NCBI RefSeq assembly: GCF_001294535.1 | Contig: NZ_LGIC01000065.1 | Coordinates: forward strand, 124,001 to 188,000 | Direction of reading: 5' to 3' | DNA length: 64,000 nt | Origin: Cypionkella psychrotolerans | GTDB lineage: Bacteria > Pseudomonadota > Alphaproteobacteria > Rhodobacterales > Rhodobacteraceae | Shown here: positions 32,753 to 41,409 of the stretch, one piece after another | Layout: each line of letters starts with the position of its first letter | Numbering within the stretch: position 1 is the stretch's first letter | The notes under the pieces: generated by a model | Database searches by the model: none | Told to the model about the DNA's origin: nothing | The model's input: the letters and a program-made list of their open reading frames with translations, nothing else | Translations under genes and position numbers: made by a program

Positions 32753-33196
32753 ACTGGTAGGCGGAGGCGTTTTCTGAAGTCAGAAAACGTGCCGAATTCT
32801 GCGACAGAATTCGGTTTGGTGGCCAGCGGTCTGCACAAATGTTTAGGCGGCCCCTTGATGGTGTCAGAGCACACCAGGGCCGCCTTAACTGAGCATCATC
32901 CGCAGCCCGACATTTGCCGAACTGGTGCGCCGAGGGGGGAGCCTTTGAGGGGTCTTACCACGCCCGCCACCGCCTGTTTTCACAGAGGGACATCTGTAAG
33001 GCCAAACATGGCGGAAACACGCCCTGTTGTCAAAGTTTATTCTTAATTGATATGAAGTTATGACGCGATCTTCATGTTGTTGCCGTTATTGTTCACGCTG
33101 GGGATGTAATGCGACGATTGTGCGCTGAAAATGAAAAAAAGCCGGGGGTTGTCCCGGCCTTTTTTTTGCGAATCGGGCCCGAGTTGGGGCGATTGA
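32753..33196. other. 444-base region with three tandem hairpins, no convincing gene
   Basis: Palindromes lie at 32768-32789 (arms CGTTTTCTGA/TCAGAAAACG) and 32792-32814 (arms CCGAATTCTG/CAGAATTCGG). A compound hairpin follows at 32846-32884 (GGCGGCCC/GGGCCGCC outside, GGTGT/ACACC inside). Nothing recognisable lies from 32890 to 33130, then a bidirectional terminator. An 85-codon frame at 32789 is composed of the hairpins and lacks any family signature. Confidence 0.6.
33134..33167 (-). terminator. Strong terminator, usable in both directions
   Basis: GCCGGG (33141-33146) pairs with CCCGGC (33153-33158), flanked by seven A's and eight T's. On the minus strand it follows the small gene ending at 33197. 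Confidence 0.85.
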
Positions 33197-33355
33197 TCAG
33201 TGAGCAGCCTGCGCGCGCGGCTTGGCGGCGGCGGCTTTCAGTGCCAGAGCCATTGCCTCGGGGCGGCGGCGTTGGCCGCGAGCCCACGGCAGGGCGACTT
33301 GCGGCTCCGCGCTTGCGGCGATGGCGGATTTCATCCAGCGGGGTTGTTTCTTCAT
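33197..33355 (-). CDS. Small basic protein of unknown function
   Basis: A 52-aa Arg/Ala-rich protein (begins MKKQPRWMKSAIAASAE; contains PWARGQRRRPEAM). I chose ATG 33355 because AAGGGAC lies upstream; an in-frame ATG at 33382 is possible. A terminator follows at 33134-33167, supporting a real transcript. I think small proteins with the PRWMKS and W-x-RG-x-RR pattern are common in Rhodobacterales, but cannot verify this here. Confidence 0.6.
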   Translation of the reverse strand: MKKQPRWMKSAIAASAEPQVALPWARGQRRRPEAMALALKAAAAKPRAQAAH

Positions 33356-33491
33356 GGCCTTGTCCCTTGCAGGTTTGTTCATGCGTTGGAGACAATCTGA
33401 CGGATCTTTGCGGCAGGGTTTGGGCTGGAAACAGTAGGGATTGAGGTAACTTTGTGCGGCATTATGGTGAATTGTGGCAGAGCCGACGGCT

Positions 33492-34241
33492 TTACAGACG
33501 GATCACTGACAACAGGCGGCCATAGTCGGCCTCATGCGCATGGGTGGTGCGGCGGTAGGAGTAGAATCGCGAGGCATCCGAAAAGGTGCAGTGCCGCGTC
33601 CATTCGGCATGACCGACGTCAGCCGCGCGCAGCCGCCACAACCCATAGCCGGGCAGGTCGAACAACATCCGATCACCTTGGCCTTGGGCGAAGAAGCGGC
33701 GGGTTTCGGAGTCGTCGTCGGTGAAGGCTTCAAAGAACTCGGGGCCAACCTCATAGGCGGACTGGCTGATGCAGGGGCCGATTACGGCGGCGATGTTGGC
33801 GCGAGAGGCGCCCAAAGCCTCCATCGCCACAACGGTTGCTTCCAGAACACCGTCTTTCGCACCGCGCCAGCCAGCATGGGCGGCACCGATCACCCCCGCC
33901 TTCGCATCGGCGAACAGCACGGGCTGGCAATCGGCGGTTAGGATGGCAAGGCCAAGGCCGGGGGTGGCGGTGACCATCGCATCGGCTTGCGGGCGCACCC
34001 GCAGCGGCGTTGTGACGTGCAAAGCATCGGGGGAATGGACTTGGTGGACCGAGACGAGATGATCGGGGGCAAGATCCAGCGCTTCGGCGACGCGGGCGCG
34101 GTTGATCGCCACCACTTCGGCTTGGTCGGTGGAGCCCGTGCCGCAGTTCAGCCCGGCAAAAATCCCTGAAGAGGCTCCACCCTTACGGGTGAAAAACCCG
34201 TGGCGGGGGGCAAGGGCGTCGGAGGTGATGATTTCCAGCAT
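33492..34241 (-). CDS. pgeF: Peptidoglycan editing factor PgeF (laccase-domain, YfiH family)
   Basis: A 249-aa cytoplasmic protein with Cys-His zinc-type motifs: TADCQPVLF near residue 110, GAAHAGWRGAKDGV near 125 and IGPCIS near 160. YfiH/PgeF prevents mis-incorporation of serine in the peptidoglycan stem; older annotation is polyphenol oxidase. Its ATG overlaps the stop of the methyltransferase gene (TGATG). Confidence 0.93.
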   Translation of the reverse strand: MLEIITSDALAPRHGFFTRKGGASSGIFAGLNCGTGSTDQAEVVAINRARVAEALDLAPDHLVSVHQVHSPDALHVTTPLRVRPQADAMVTATPGLGLAILTADCQPVLFADAKAGVIGAAHAGWRGAKDGVLEATVVAMEALGASRANIAAVIGPCISQSAYEVGPEFFEAFTDDDSETRRFFAQGQGDRMLFDLPGYGLWRLRAADVGHAEWTRHCTFSDASRFYSYRRTTHAHEADYGRLLSVIRL

Positions 34242-35290
34242 CAGGCGAATCCGGGGGGCTTGGGGGCGTGGGAGGGTGTGATGGCGAGGGCTTTGAACAA
34301 CCTTCCCATTTCCTCGGGCGCGGTCAAGCGGTGCGTGGCGGCATTGTGCTGGACGAGGGCATCTCCGGTCAGTTTTAACCCCAGTTGGACGGCGCGCTTG
34401 CGGATGCCAAGCGCGGTCAGAAGCTGGCCTTGCGTGGTGTAGGCATGGGATGTGCAGGCCGCGGCGAGGGCGGCAAAATCGACATGGGCGGTCAGATCGG
34501 CTTCGCCGGGTTCCACGAGGGGATCGGTAAAGCTTTGGGCTTTCAGCGCTTGGAATGTATCGCCGTGCGAGGTCCAATCGCCGTAGTCGAGGATCAGGGC
34601 GGCACCGCCATGGGTCTCAATTTGGGCGGCGATGGTCTGCATGATCGGGGCGGCGGCTGGGCAGATTTCGACGATGTCGCCGGGTTTGGTGTCGGTAAGG
34701 CGATGGTCCAGCTGAGAAATTGCGGCTGGCGCGGATTTTCCCATCGTCAGCTGGCCGTTGCCGACGCCGATCAGGGTTTCTTCCCAACCTTGGGGAGCCT
34801 TGGTGAACTGCCGGATCGGTAGGGCGTCGAAGAATTCATTGGCGAGCAGGTAGAGCGGGGTTTCGCCGGGGGCGAGGTGGTCGGCCCATTGCACGGTGTG
34901 GTCGGCTAAGGTGATGCGCTGGCGTTTGCGCAGGGTGGCGGAGGCTTCCACCAGCAGCACCTGCGCTGCGACGTGGAAGCCCGGAACACGTTTGGTGGCG
35001 CGCAGAACATCGGCCATCAGAGTGCCGCGACCGGGGCCGAGTTCGGCAAGCGTGAACCGCGTAGGCGCGCCTTGGTCGAGCCAAGTCTGCGCAAGGCAGA
35101 GGCCCAGCAGCTCGCCGAACATCTGGCTGATCTCGGGCGCGGTGGTGAAATCGCCAGCAGCGCCGAAGGGGTCGCGGGTGGAATAATAGCCGTGCTGGGG
35201 ATGCAGCAGACATTCGGCCATATAGTCGGCGAGGGTGATCGGGCCTGTCGCCTGAATACGCTGGATCAGCAGTTCGGCGAGGGGAGTCAT
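34241..35290 (-). CDS. NDUFAF7-like SAM-dependent methyltransferase
   Basis: A 349-aa protein of the PF02636 family (mitochondrial NDUFAF7/MidA, an arginine methyltransferase for complex I assembly). Signatures: [20 protein letters not shown] near residue 19, [12 protein letters not shown] near 53 and the SAM motif [18 protein letters not shown] near 80. The target in this organism is unknown. It overlaps lgt by four bases and pgeF by one, forming an lgt-methyltransferase-pgeF unit. Confidence 0.92.
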   Translation of the reverse strand: MTPLAELLIQRIQATGPITLADYMAECLLHPQHGYYSTRDPFGAAGDFTTAPEISQMFGELLGLCLAQTWLDQGAPTRFTLAELGPGRGTLMADVLRATKRVPGFHVAAQVLLVEASATLRKRQRITLADHTVQWADHLAPGETPLYLLANEFFDALPIRQFTKAPQGWEETLIGVGNGQLTMGKSAPAAISQLDHRLTDTKPGDIVEICPAAAPIMQTIAAQIETHGGAALILDYGDWTSHGDTFQALKAQSFTDPLVEPGEADLTAHVDFAALAAACTSHAYTTQGQLLTALGIRKRAVQLGLKLTGDALVQHNAATHRLTAPEEMGRLFKALAITPSHAPKPPGFA

Positions 35291-36177
35291 TTGGGGTTTG
35301 CTGGGGCGGGTTTGGCTTTGGCGATGAACCAGACGCCAGCGGCGATCATCGGGATCGTTAGGATTTGGCCCATGGTCAGGCCATAGCCTGCGACGTGCAA
35401 CGCCAAGCCCAAGGGATTGCCGTCCGAGACGAATTGCGCATCGGGTTGGCGGACGAATTCGACCAAAAACCGGGCGATGCCGTAGCCTGCGAAGAACAGG
35501 CCGGCGATCTTGCCGGGGGTTTTCAGCCAGCTTCGCCGCCAGATCAGATAGCTGAGGACGACCAGCAGCAGCAGGCCTTCAAGTGCCGCCTCATAAAGCT
35601 GGCTGGGGTGGCGGGCGCATATGGTCAGAACACCTTCACAAGTCTGCGCGGCTTCCCCGGGAAAGGCGACACCCCAGGGCAGATCAGTGGGGCGGCCCCA
35701 AAGCTCTGCATTGACGAAATTGGCCAAGCGCCCCAGCAGCAGGCCGATCGGGGCGACGGCGGCCATCAGATCGGCCAGCGGCAGCATTGGAATTTTCTCG
35801 CGCTTGCAAAACCAGATACCCGCGATAGCCACGCCCGCAAAACCACCGTGGAACGACATCCCGCCCTCCCACACCCGCAGGATTTGCAGCGGGTTTTGCA
35901 GGAAATGGTCAGGTTGGTAGAAGATCACATAGCCCAGGCGCCCGCCGAGGATGACGCCGAAGATCACCCAAGTCAGCAGGCGCTCGACCGCTTCGGGGGT
36001 GAGTGGCGGCGGCCCCGACCACAGCCGCGGCGTGTTGATCATCCAAACGATCAGCTTCCAGCCCGCAAGCAGGCCGACGATATAGGCCAAAGCATACCAG
36101 CGCAGGGTCAGCGTCATCGGCCCCAGCGGGATCGAGAAGATATCGGGCGAGAGGTTCGGGAAGGGGATATAGGACAT
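35287..36177 (-). CDS. lgt: Prolipoprotein diacylglyceryl transferase
   Basis: Inner-membrane enzyme attaching diacylglycerol to the lipobox Cys, the first lipoprotein maturation step. The 296-aa, multi-spanning product has [14 protein letters not shown] near residue 105 and the Lgt signature [16 protein letters not shown] near 150. First gene of a three-gene unit. Confidence 0.96.
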   Translation of the reverse strand: MSYIPFPNLSPDIFSIPLGPMTLTLRWYALAYIVGLLAGWKLIVWMINTPRLWSGPPPLTPEAVERLLTWVIFGVILGGRLGYVIFYQPDHFLQNPLQILRVWEGGMSFHGGFAGVAIAGIWFCKREKIPMLPLADLMAAVAPIGLLLGRLANFVNAELWGRPTDLPWGVAFPGEAAQTCEGVLTICARHPSQLYEAALEGLLLLVVLSYLIWRRSWLKTPGKIAGLFFAGYGIARFLVEFVRQPDAQFVSDGNPLGLALHVAGYGLTMGQILTIPMIAAGVWFIAKAKPAPANPK

Positions 36178-36309
36178 TGGGCTTCCTGCGATTTCCCCCG
36201 CGTTGTCGGCAAGCGGCGGGGCGATGTCAACGTGGGATCGCGGCAGATCGCCATCTTGTGCATGGGGCTTTGGCGGCTCATATAAGGCTTAAGCGAAAGG
36301 AGGCCCCAG

Positions 36310-36555
36310 ATGACGGCCGGAAACAAATTCTTCGACGATATGTCAAAGCTGATGACCAATGCGATGGGCGTGGCGCAGGGCGCCAAATCCGAAGCCGAAA
36401 CCGCGATGAAGGGATTCGTCGACCGCTGGCTTGCCGACCGCGATTTCGTCACCCGCGAAGAGTTCGACGCGGTGCGCACGATGGCACAAAAGGCCCGCGA
36501 AGAAAACACGGCCTTGGCGGCCCGTATTGCAGCGCTTGAGGCAAAGCAGGGCTAA
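36310..36555 (+). CDS. BMFP-domain / UbiK-type accessory protein
   Basis: An 81-aa coiled-coil protein: FFDDMSKLMTNAMGVAQGAK, a central FVDRWLADRDFVTREEFDAVR and a helical tail AREENTALAARIAALEAKQG. It matches PF04380 (Brucella membrane fusogenic protein; UbiK in E. coli, an accessory factor of aerobic ubiquinone synthesis). AAAGGAGG precedes the ATG. Monocistronic before a terminator. Confidence 0.88.
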   Translation: MTAGNKFFDDMSKLMTNAMGVAQGAKSEAETAMKGFVDRWLADRDFVTREEFDAVRTMAQKAREENTALAARIAALEAKQG

Positions 36556-36602
36556 GGCATTGGGGCGACCAGCCCCACTTCCTGCCTTTTTCTGCAATCA
36601 CA

Positions 36603-36640
36603 AAAGCAAATGGCCCACCAAAAGGCGGGCCATTTGCTTT
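36603..36640 (+). terminator. Long hairpin terminator before the genomic island
   Basis: Arms AAAGCAAATGGCCC and GGGCCATTTGCTTT (36603-36616, 36627-36640) plus inner CC/GG pairs around an AAAA loop. The T tract is only three bases and lies within the stem. It ends 34 bases before the island's left repeat. Confidence 0.7.
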
Positions 36641-36673
36641 GGAAGTTTCCCCAGATTTACTACCCGGAAGATT

Positions 36674-36691
36674 TGGTGGAGCCAGGGAGGA
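36674..36691 (+). repeat. Left attachment repeat of the island
   Basis: TGGTGGAGCCAGGGAGGA, identical to 45207-45224. It corresponds to the last 18 bases (including CCA) of tRNA-Ala; beyond these bases the sequence no longer matches tRNA. Confidence 0.9.
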
Positions 36692-36795
36692 GCTCTACCA
36701 AAAACTTAACCCATTGACCGTAATCGACTTTCAGGTGTGCGTTTCTGAATTTGTCGCACCTTTGTGCCTCACCATGAGGGAAAGCCGCCGTGCCG

Positions 36796-38331
36796 TCAAT
36801 CCTTATCGTTACCAGTAATGAGTAGGCCCCCTTGGGGGGATACTCCCTTCCCTAATGCATTTTCCTTTGCGTTTCCGCTATAGTCAAACCAGTCTTGAGT
36901 GCGTCTCAAATACCCAAGTTCTGTCATTGCAGTCAGTTCATTTGAAACAACCTCGTACTGATCTAGATTCCCATCTGTTGGGACGTAACTGTCTATAATA
37001 GTTGAGTATTTTGTATAGCTGGGGATGCCAAACTGTTGCTCGAACACCTTAACCATGATGTCTCGTAATTCATCTTTGAGCTTGTAATGCACGATGAAGC
37101 TGTCGTGTACCGGAAGGCAGGGATAGCCCATGTCGGCAAACCGCATCATGATCGTTTCCGCCATGCAGCTATCATGGAACTGCAAGGAAATTCCGATACC
37201 AGAGCCAAAATGCTCTTGTAGACCGGGAAAGCTTTTGATGACATGCCGCCTGAAGACCGCCCATGTCATGCCTGTTAGTTCTTCAGAAAACAATTCATTG
37301 GGTTGTACCTTGTAGATTGAACCCGCGTTCAACAGAGCGTTGAAGGTCAATTTGACACACGACCTCAAGTCTCTGTTTTTACTACCATTGAGGCAAGCGG
37401 CATAGGGGTCTTCAGGTATGGGAAAGCCTTTGCGAGCTAGCAACATGGCGCAATGCAGGCCCGAGTAATCCACTTCCACAGTCGGCTTGCCGTCAATGAT
37501 GATGTAAGGCCTAAACCGCTTGGGAAGGCTCTGCCACCACCCCCCGTAGAACCGCCCTCCTTGTTCCCAGCTACTATTGTTGAACACGCGGTAGAGGGTT
37601 CGTGCACTCAAGTCTATTGCGCGGTATTCCTTGTCTTTCGGCTTTGCTGCAAGGTGATCACTTTGCAAGTACTGCCCGTCTGCTAAAAGCTCTTCGTCTG
37701 TCCGTTCAAGGTCGTACCAGTGCCGCGACAGATTGGCGTTAATCCTTTGCAGTTTGGCTCTCGCATCTTCCGCAAAGGGAACGTTGCCGTATGGAGCTTC
37801 ATCTTTCTTCGCGTTTCTGAGAATGATCCCTTCTGCCTCAGGGTTCCGCTCCAAATGGACGGTGCTGGCCCTCAGGTCTTTAAGGAGCTGGAAGAGGCCC
37901 CCTGAAAGCCGATATCGCCTTGTCTTGCCCGTCTCACCGCCTTTTGGGGGAAGAAAATGGCCGGATGTTTCGATGTACCCTGCGCATTCAAGAAGTGACA
38001 CAGCTTGCCGGAGCGCAGTTGGTGTCTTGAAGTTGGGAACGTAACGGGACGCTAACGCTTCCTGAAGCCAAGTCTGCCCAGTAGGTATTCCGACTACATA
38101 TTCCGGCCACGTCAAACGAGCACGAAACAGGTCCAAAACTATCGCATCAACACACTTTATGTAGTTGTCCTGAGATTTTGCATCCCGCGCGCGCTGCCTT
38201 GCCTCGATCACGTCCAACTCAGTGTAAACCAGTGTCAGGCAATGTCGGATGCCCTCGTGTCGGGTTGTCCAGTTGGGGTCCAAGGGTCTTGATAACTTAT
38301 TACTTAGGGCTTCATTGATCGGGTTTGTCAC
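36796..38331 (-). CDS. Island protein with family A polymerase-like palm motifs
   Basis: A 511-aa protein of unknown function. Residues 285-293 read VEVDYSGLH, like motif A of family A polymerases (DYSxIE); 320-336 hold R-x3-K-x3-N (RSCVKLTFNALLNA), like motif B; 404-412 read PCLPVHDSF, like motif C (HD[ES]; single-subunit RNA polymerases also have HDSF). A conserved-looking GRFYGGWW is at 259-266. The N-terminal ~150 residues look helical, with no exonuclease motif seen. I infer a nucleic-acid polymerase or a degenerate relative; the priming mode and product are unknown. The ATG at 38331 opens the frame. It is the last gene of the island. Confidence 0.6.
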   Translation of the reverse strand: MTNPINEALSNKLSRPLDPNWTTRHEGIRHCLTLVYTELDVIEARQRARDAKSQDNYIKCVDAIVLDLFRARLTWPEYVVGIPTGQTWLQEALASRYVPNFKTPTALRQAVSLLECAGYIETSGHFLPPKGGETGKTRRYRLSGGLFQLLKDLRASTVHLERNPEAEGIILRNAKKDEAPYGNVPFAEDARAKLQRINANLSRHWYDLERTDEELLADGQYLQSDHLAAKPKDKEYRAIDLSARTLYRVFNNSSWEQGGRFYGGWWQSLPKRFRPYIIIDGKPTVEVDYSGLHCAMLLARKGFPIPEDPYAACLNGSKNRDLRSCVKLTFNALLNAGSIYKVQPNELFSEELTGMTWAVFRRHVIKSFPGLQEHFGSGIGISLQFHDSCMAETIMMRFADMGYPCLPVHDSFIVHYKLKDELRDIMVKVFEQQFGIPSYTKYSTIIDSYVPTDGNLDQYEVVSNELTAMTELGYLRRTQDWFDYSGNAKENALGKGVSPQGGLLITGNDKD

Positions 38332-38775
38332 GGCGTGTCGCTCCGGTAATTAGAGACGTTGCAGCGTGAACCCTCCTATACGGGGATGTCGCGGAACACG
38401 GCAGTTTCTGTCTGGTCCTTGAAGGGTGCCGGTAGGGGGGAAATCGACTTCTCCCTTTGTCTATGATAGGTCCACGAAGATTTTCAGCATTTTTCTTTGC
38501 GGCTCCCGCGAACCTAGCGGGGGGCCACTCCGTTACCGCGCCGACAATTCCAGCCCCCGCATAGAGCGCGCCAGAGGCCCCACAGGCAGGCTTCCCAGCG
38601 GCAAAGCACCCACATGCCCCCGCAGCCGGAAGGTGCCTCTGGCGGGTCATCTGCGGGTCATACCAAGAGGCGGAAAATTGGACAAATCTGCAATGACCCG
38701 CCTCCCTCGCGGACCACTTGCGAAAGCAAAGGTAATTGATAGCCGGGATGACAATCGCTGACCGCATCTTGTTTG
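38332..38775. other. Gene-free 444 bases between the polymerase-like gene and res
   Basis: No supportable coding frame. A long inverted repeat CGCCAGAGGC (38569-38578) / GCCTCTGGCG (38635-38644) encloses a GC-rich loop. The region must hold the promoter of the polymerase-like gene and could encode an RNA. Confidence 0.45.
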
Positions 38776-41409
38776 CTACGCTCCAACGCTCTTAATGAAC
38801 TCGGTTTCGAATGATGCCTTCAGCGCAGCCTCATCATTAAAGAATGGAAGGCCATACACCTTGTATTCCCTGTCTTGGAACACTGTTTCGAGGCGCGCTT
38901 CCGATGCGATGGTCTTGAGGAAGTCCTCTTTCCACTGATCATCAGGCCAGAACTTCTTGCCCTTTGGTTCAATGAACAACTGATAGATTGTTGCCTTAGC
39001 TTCTTTGGTCTTTCGAAGAAACAGAAGGAAGTCTGGTTCAAAAGCCTGCCCATCCTTAAAGGAGTAAAGGGTCAAGGCTTTCTCGTTCCTGATCAGGTAA
39101 AACTCTTCGTACAGTTCGTTCAGCCGTTGAGCATGGTCATTCAAGTGACGTATGAACAGCTTTTCCTGATCAGTTCCAAAGCTGTCTTCGAACACATGCC
39201 AAGGCTTTGACGCAAGGTCGATCTGATCCAAACCGGGAATCTTGCTGTCTTTCCAGCCCAAACCTGTCTCGCCCTCAAGTCGCAGCTTGAGGGTCTTGTC
39301 GGTAAACAAGTCTTTCAAAGCATGCGGCTTGAAATCTTTCGTTCCAACATAGTCTATACTCTCGCGCCTGATATCCGCTTCGATCTGGATCAGCACGAAT
39401 TGTGCGACTTGCAGCTTTTGTTGTGCAGTTAGATTGTCCAGTTCTGCTGGTAAGCCCCGAACCTCCACTTTGACGCCACCAAGATAAGCCGTATCGCTCA
39501 GAAATATTGCCAGACTGGAAAGCGCAGGGAAGTATTGGCGCAACTTTGCAAAGTGGAAGAAGTCGTTTGCATCACAGGCGAAACGCAGGATGGATGTGCC
39601 AAACGATATAAGGTCAAGCGTCCTACCCTCTGGTTCGGCAGCTTTGGCTGCTCCTGCTTTAGCCCTTGTATCAACAAAAGCTGATGCCTCAGTGACCCTA
39701 CCCGTCAATAGGGCTGGAAACACAAAGTACTTTTCCACCTTGTAAGAACCAAGTCCAACAACACCTTCTCGCGCATTTTTCACTCTGTCATTCAGCCAAA
39801 CCCTCTCGGACTTGTAGAAATCGGTCGCTTTGAACGTGTCTTTCAGGCGTAACGAAGCCGTCCGTGTATTGTCGTCAATCATGCCCGTTTCGCGCAGGGC
39901 GTTGCGGATATCCTGAAGGTACTTTGGATTGTGTGAGCAATGATAGTGCAGCTCCTCCAAGATACGGAGCGGGCTGTCTAAAGCACTGTCAAACTTCCTC
40001 TTTTCCCGTGCAGCATCCGGTTTGTCAGCACTGACAAACGGAAAATACCGCGCTCCCCTCCCGATAAGTTGCGCTTCGGCCATTGTCGTCTTGCCGACCT
40101 TGTTATCTTTGCCGTCGCGCGTGTCATAAAGACGTACAATGTCGAAAAGGTTCAGAACGTCCCAACCTTCGTTCAACTTATCTACCGCAAAGATCGTCCG
40201 GATTTCGTTGTCCCGGTCTTCCAGCGCGTTCAGCTCGATCTGCCGTTTCTCCAAGTCTTTCGGATTGTTGACATTCACAACTTTTTCAGGTGCGAAATCG
40301 CCCTTCAACTCTTTGGCGAAGTCGTCCGGCAACACTGCGCGCTCATCAAAGATATAGGTGAAAGCGCGGTTCAAAGTGATGTCGTCTTTGGACGCAACCG
40401 TTGCTGCCCGCAGCCTAAGAAGTTGTTCACCTGTCAGAGCCTCAACCAGCTTTGTGAAAGCCTCTTCGTTCTCTGTTGATCCCGCGATTGTCTTCGACTT
40501 CATCAACACCACGGGTTTGCAGTGCAGGCTATGCGCCTCGGCCACTTTGCGTCGGTACTGGCTCAGTACTATGGCTTGAAGCATGCGTTCCGCAGGGGGC
40601 AAGTCTGCTTGCCGCAGCTCAATGTCTTTCGAGTATCCATCTTCGCGGAAACGGCCCAAGGAATAGTCATAGATTATCTTGTCGTGATACTTGGCCTTGA
40701 TCGCTTCGTTGGTCAGATCAACGGTCGCCGTAAATTCCAGCAACATGTTTTCGGCATGTTGTTCAAAGATGCCTCGAACCGTCTTTTCCCAACTTACCTT
40801 TTCTTCCTCTTCCTCACCCGTCAGCGCCTTCTTGGTTTCGGCGTTCAGGTGATGGGCTTCGTCGGAAATCATCACCACTTTGTAGTCGCTGAAATCTTCG
40901 ATGGTGACAGCGTTTTCTCGTGGGTCGTTGATACGGCTTTGCAGACCTTGAATAGTGGTGAAGTGGATGTTGATCACGTCCTGACTGGCCGCGTCAAACG
41001 TATCCACCGACCGAACCTCTACCAGTTTGTCATCAATCCTGATCTGAGAGGCGAACAGGTACTTGCTGGAACCGGGGTTCAGGAAGTTTTCCTTGGTCTT
41101 TTCAATGATCTGAGTGGAGTTCACAAAGAACATGAAATTGCGATAACCGCGCCTGTAAAGGTCAAGGATCAGCGCCGCCATGATCACGGTCTTGCCGCTA
41201 CCCGTCGCCATATGGAACAGCAGATGTGGGTTCTTGGGGCGACCCTTGAAGTCTTCGACAAAGAACAGGAACCGTTCCAGCGCCTGTTCCTGATAGGGGC
41301 GCAGGGTGATCTTGGGCGACAGGTTGTCGCGCAGGTCAGCCGGGATCACCTTCGACAGAAATCCCATTTCTGAGGCGACTGTTAGCTTGTCGTTCAGGCT
41401 TTGGGTCAT
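38776..41409 (-). CDS. Type III restriction enzyme, Res subunit
   Basis: An 877-aa superfamily 2 helicase/translocase with an endonuclease end. Walker A MATGSGKT is at residues 67-74 and the DEAH box SDEAHH at 182-187. Motif [11 protein letters not shown] lies in the middle, and the C-terminal PD...EPK nuclease site is at 792-793 and 814-816. All motifs look intact. Res cleaves DNA only with Mod, after ATP-driven signalling between two unmethylated sites. It starts within the mod stop (ATGA, four-base overlap). Confidence 0.93.
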   Translation of the reverse strand: MTQSLNDKLTVASEMGFLSKVIPADLRDNLSPKITLRPYQEQALERFLFFVEDFKGRPKNPHLLFHMATGSGKTVIMAALILDLYRRGYRNFMFFVNSTQIIEKTKENFLNPGSSKYLFASQIRIDDKLVEVRSVDTFDAASQDVINIHFTTIQGLQSRINDPRENAVTIEDFSDYKVVMISDEAHHLNAETKKALTGEEEEEKVSWEKTVRGIFEQHAENMLLEFTATVDLTNEAIKAKYHDKIIYDYSLGRFREDGYSKDIELRQADLPPAERMLQAIVLSQYRRKVAEAHSLHCKPVVLMKSKTIAGSTENEEAFTKLVEALTGEQLLRLRAATVASKDDITLNRAFTYIFDERAVLPDDFAKELKGDFAPEKVVNVNNPKDLEKRQIELNALEDRDNEIRTIFAVDKLNEGWDVLNLFDIVRLYDTRDGKDNKVGKTTMAEAQLIGRGARYFPFVSADKPDAAREKRKFDSALDSPLRILEELHYHCSHNPKYLQDIRNALRETGMIDDNTRTASLRLKDTFKATDFYKSERVWLNDRVKNAREGVVGLGSYKVEKYFVFPALLTGRVTEASAFVDTRAKAGAAKAAEPEGRTLDLISFGTSILRFACDANDFFHFAKLRQYFPALSSLAIFLSDTAYLGGVKVEVRGLPAELDNLTAQQKLQVAQFVLIQIEADIRRESIDYVGTKDFKPHALKDLFTDKTLKLRLEGETGLGWKDSKIPGLDQIDLASKPWHVFEDSFGTDQEKLFIRHLNDHAQRLNELYEEFYLIRNEKALTLYSFKDGQAFEPDFLLFLRKTKEAKATIYQLFIEPKGKKFWPDDQWKEDFLKTIASEARLETVFQDREYKVYGLPFFNDEAALKASFETEFIKSVGA

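Noticed and set aside
32789..33046. 85-codon plus-strand ORF
   Set aside because: Its first half is made of palindromes and it has no ribosome site or family signature.
36674..36691. Second tRNA-Ala gene at the left island end
   Set aside because: Only the 18 bases of the 3' end match; D, anticodon and T-loop sequences are absent. It is an attachment-site copy.
38312..38767. 151-codon minus-strand ORF between res and the polymerase-like gene
   Set aside because: It overlaps the polymerase-like gene start, is Cys/Pro/Arg-rich without pattern and has no recognisable domain.
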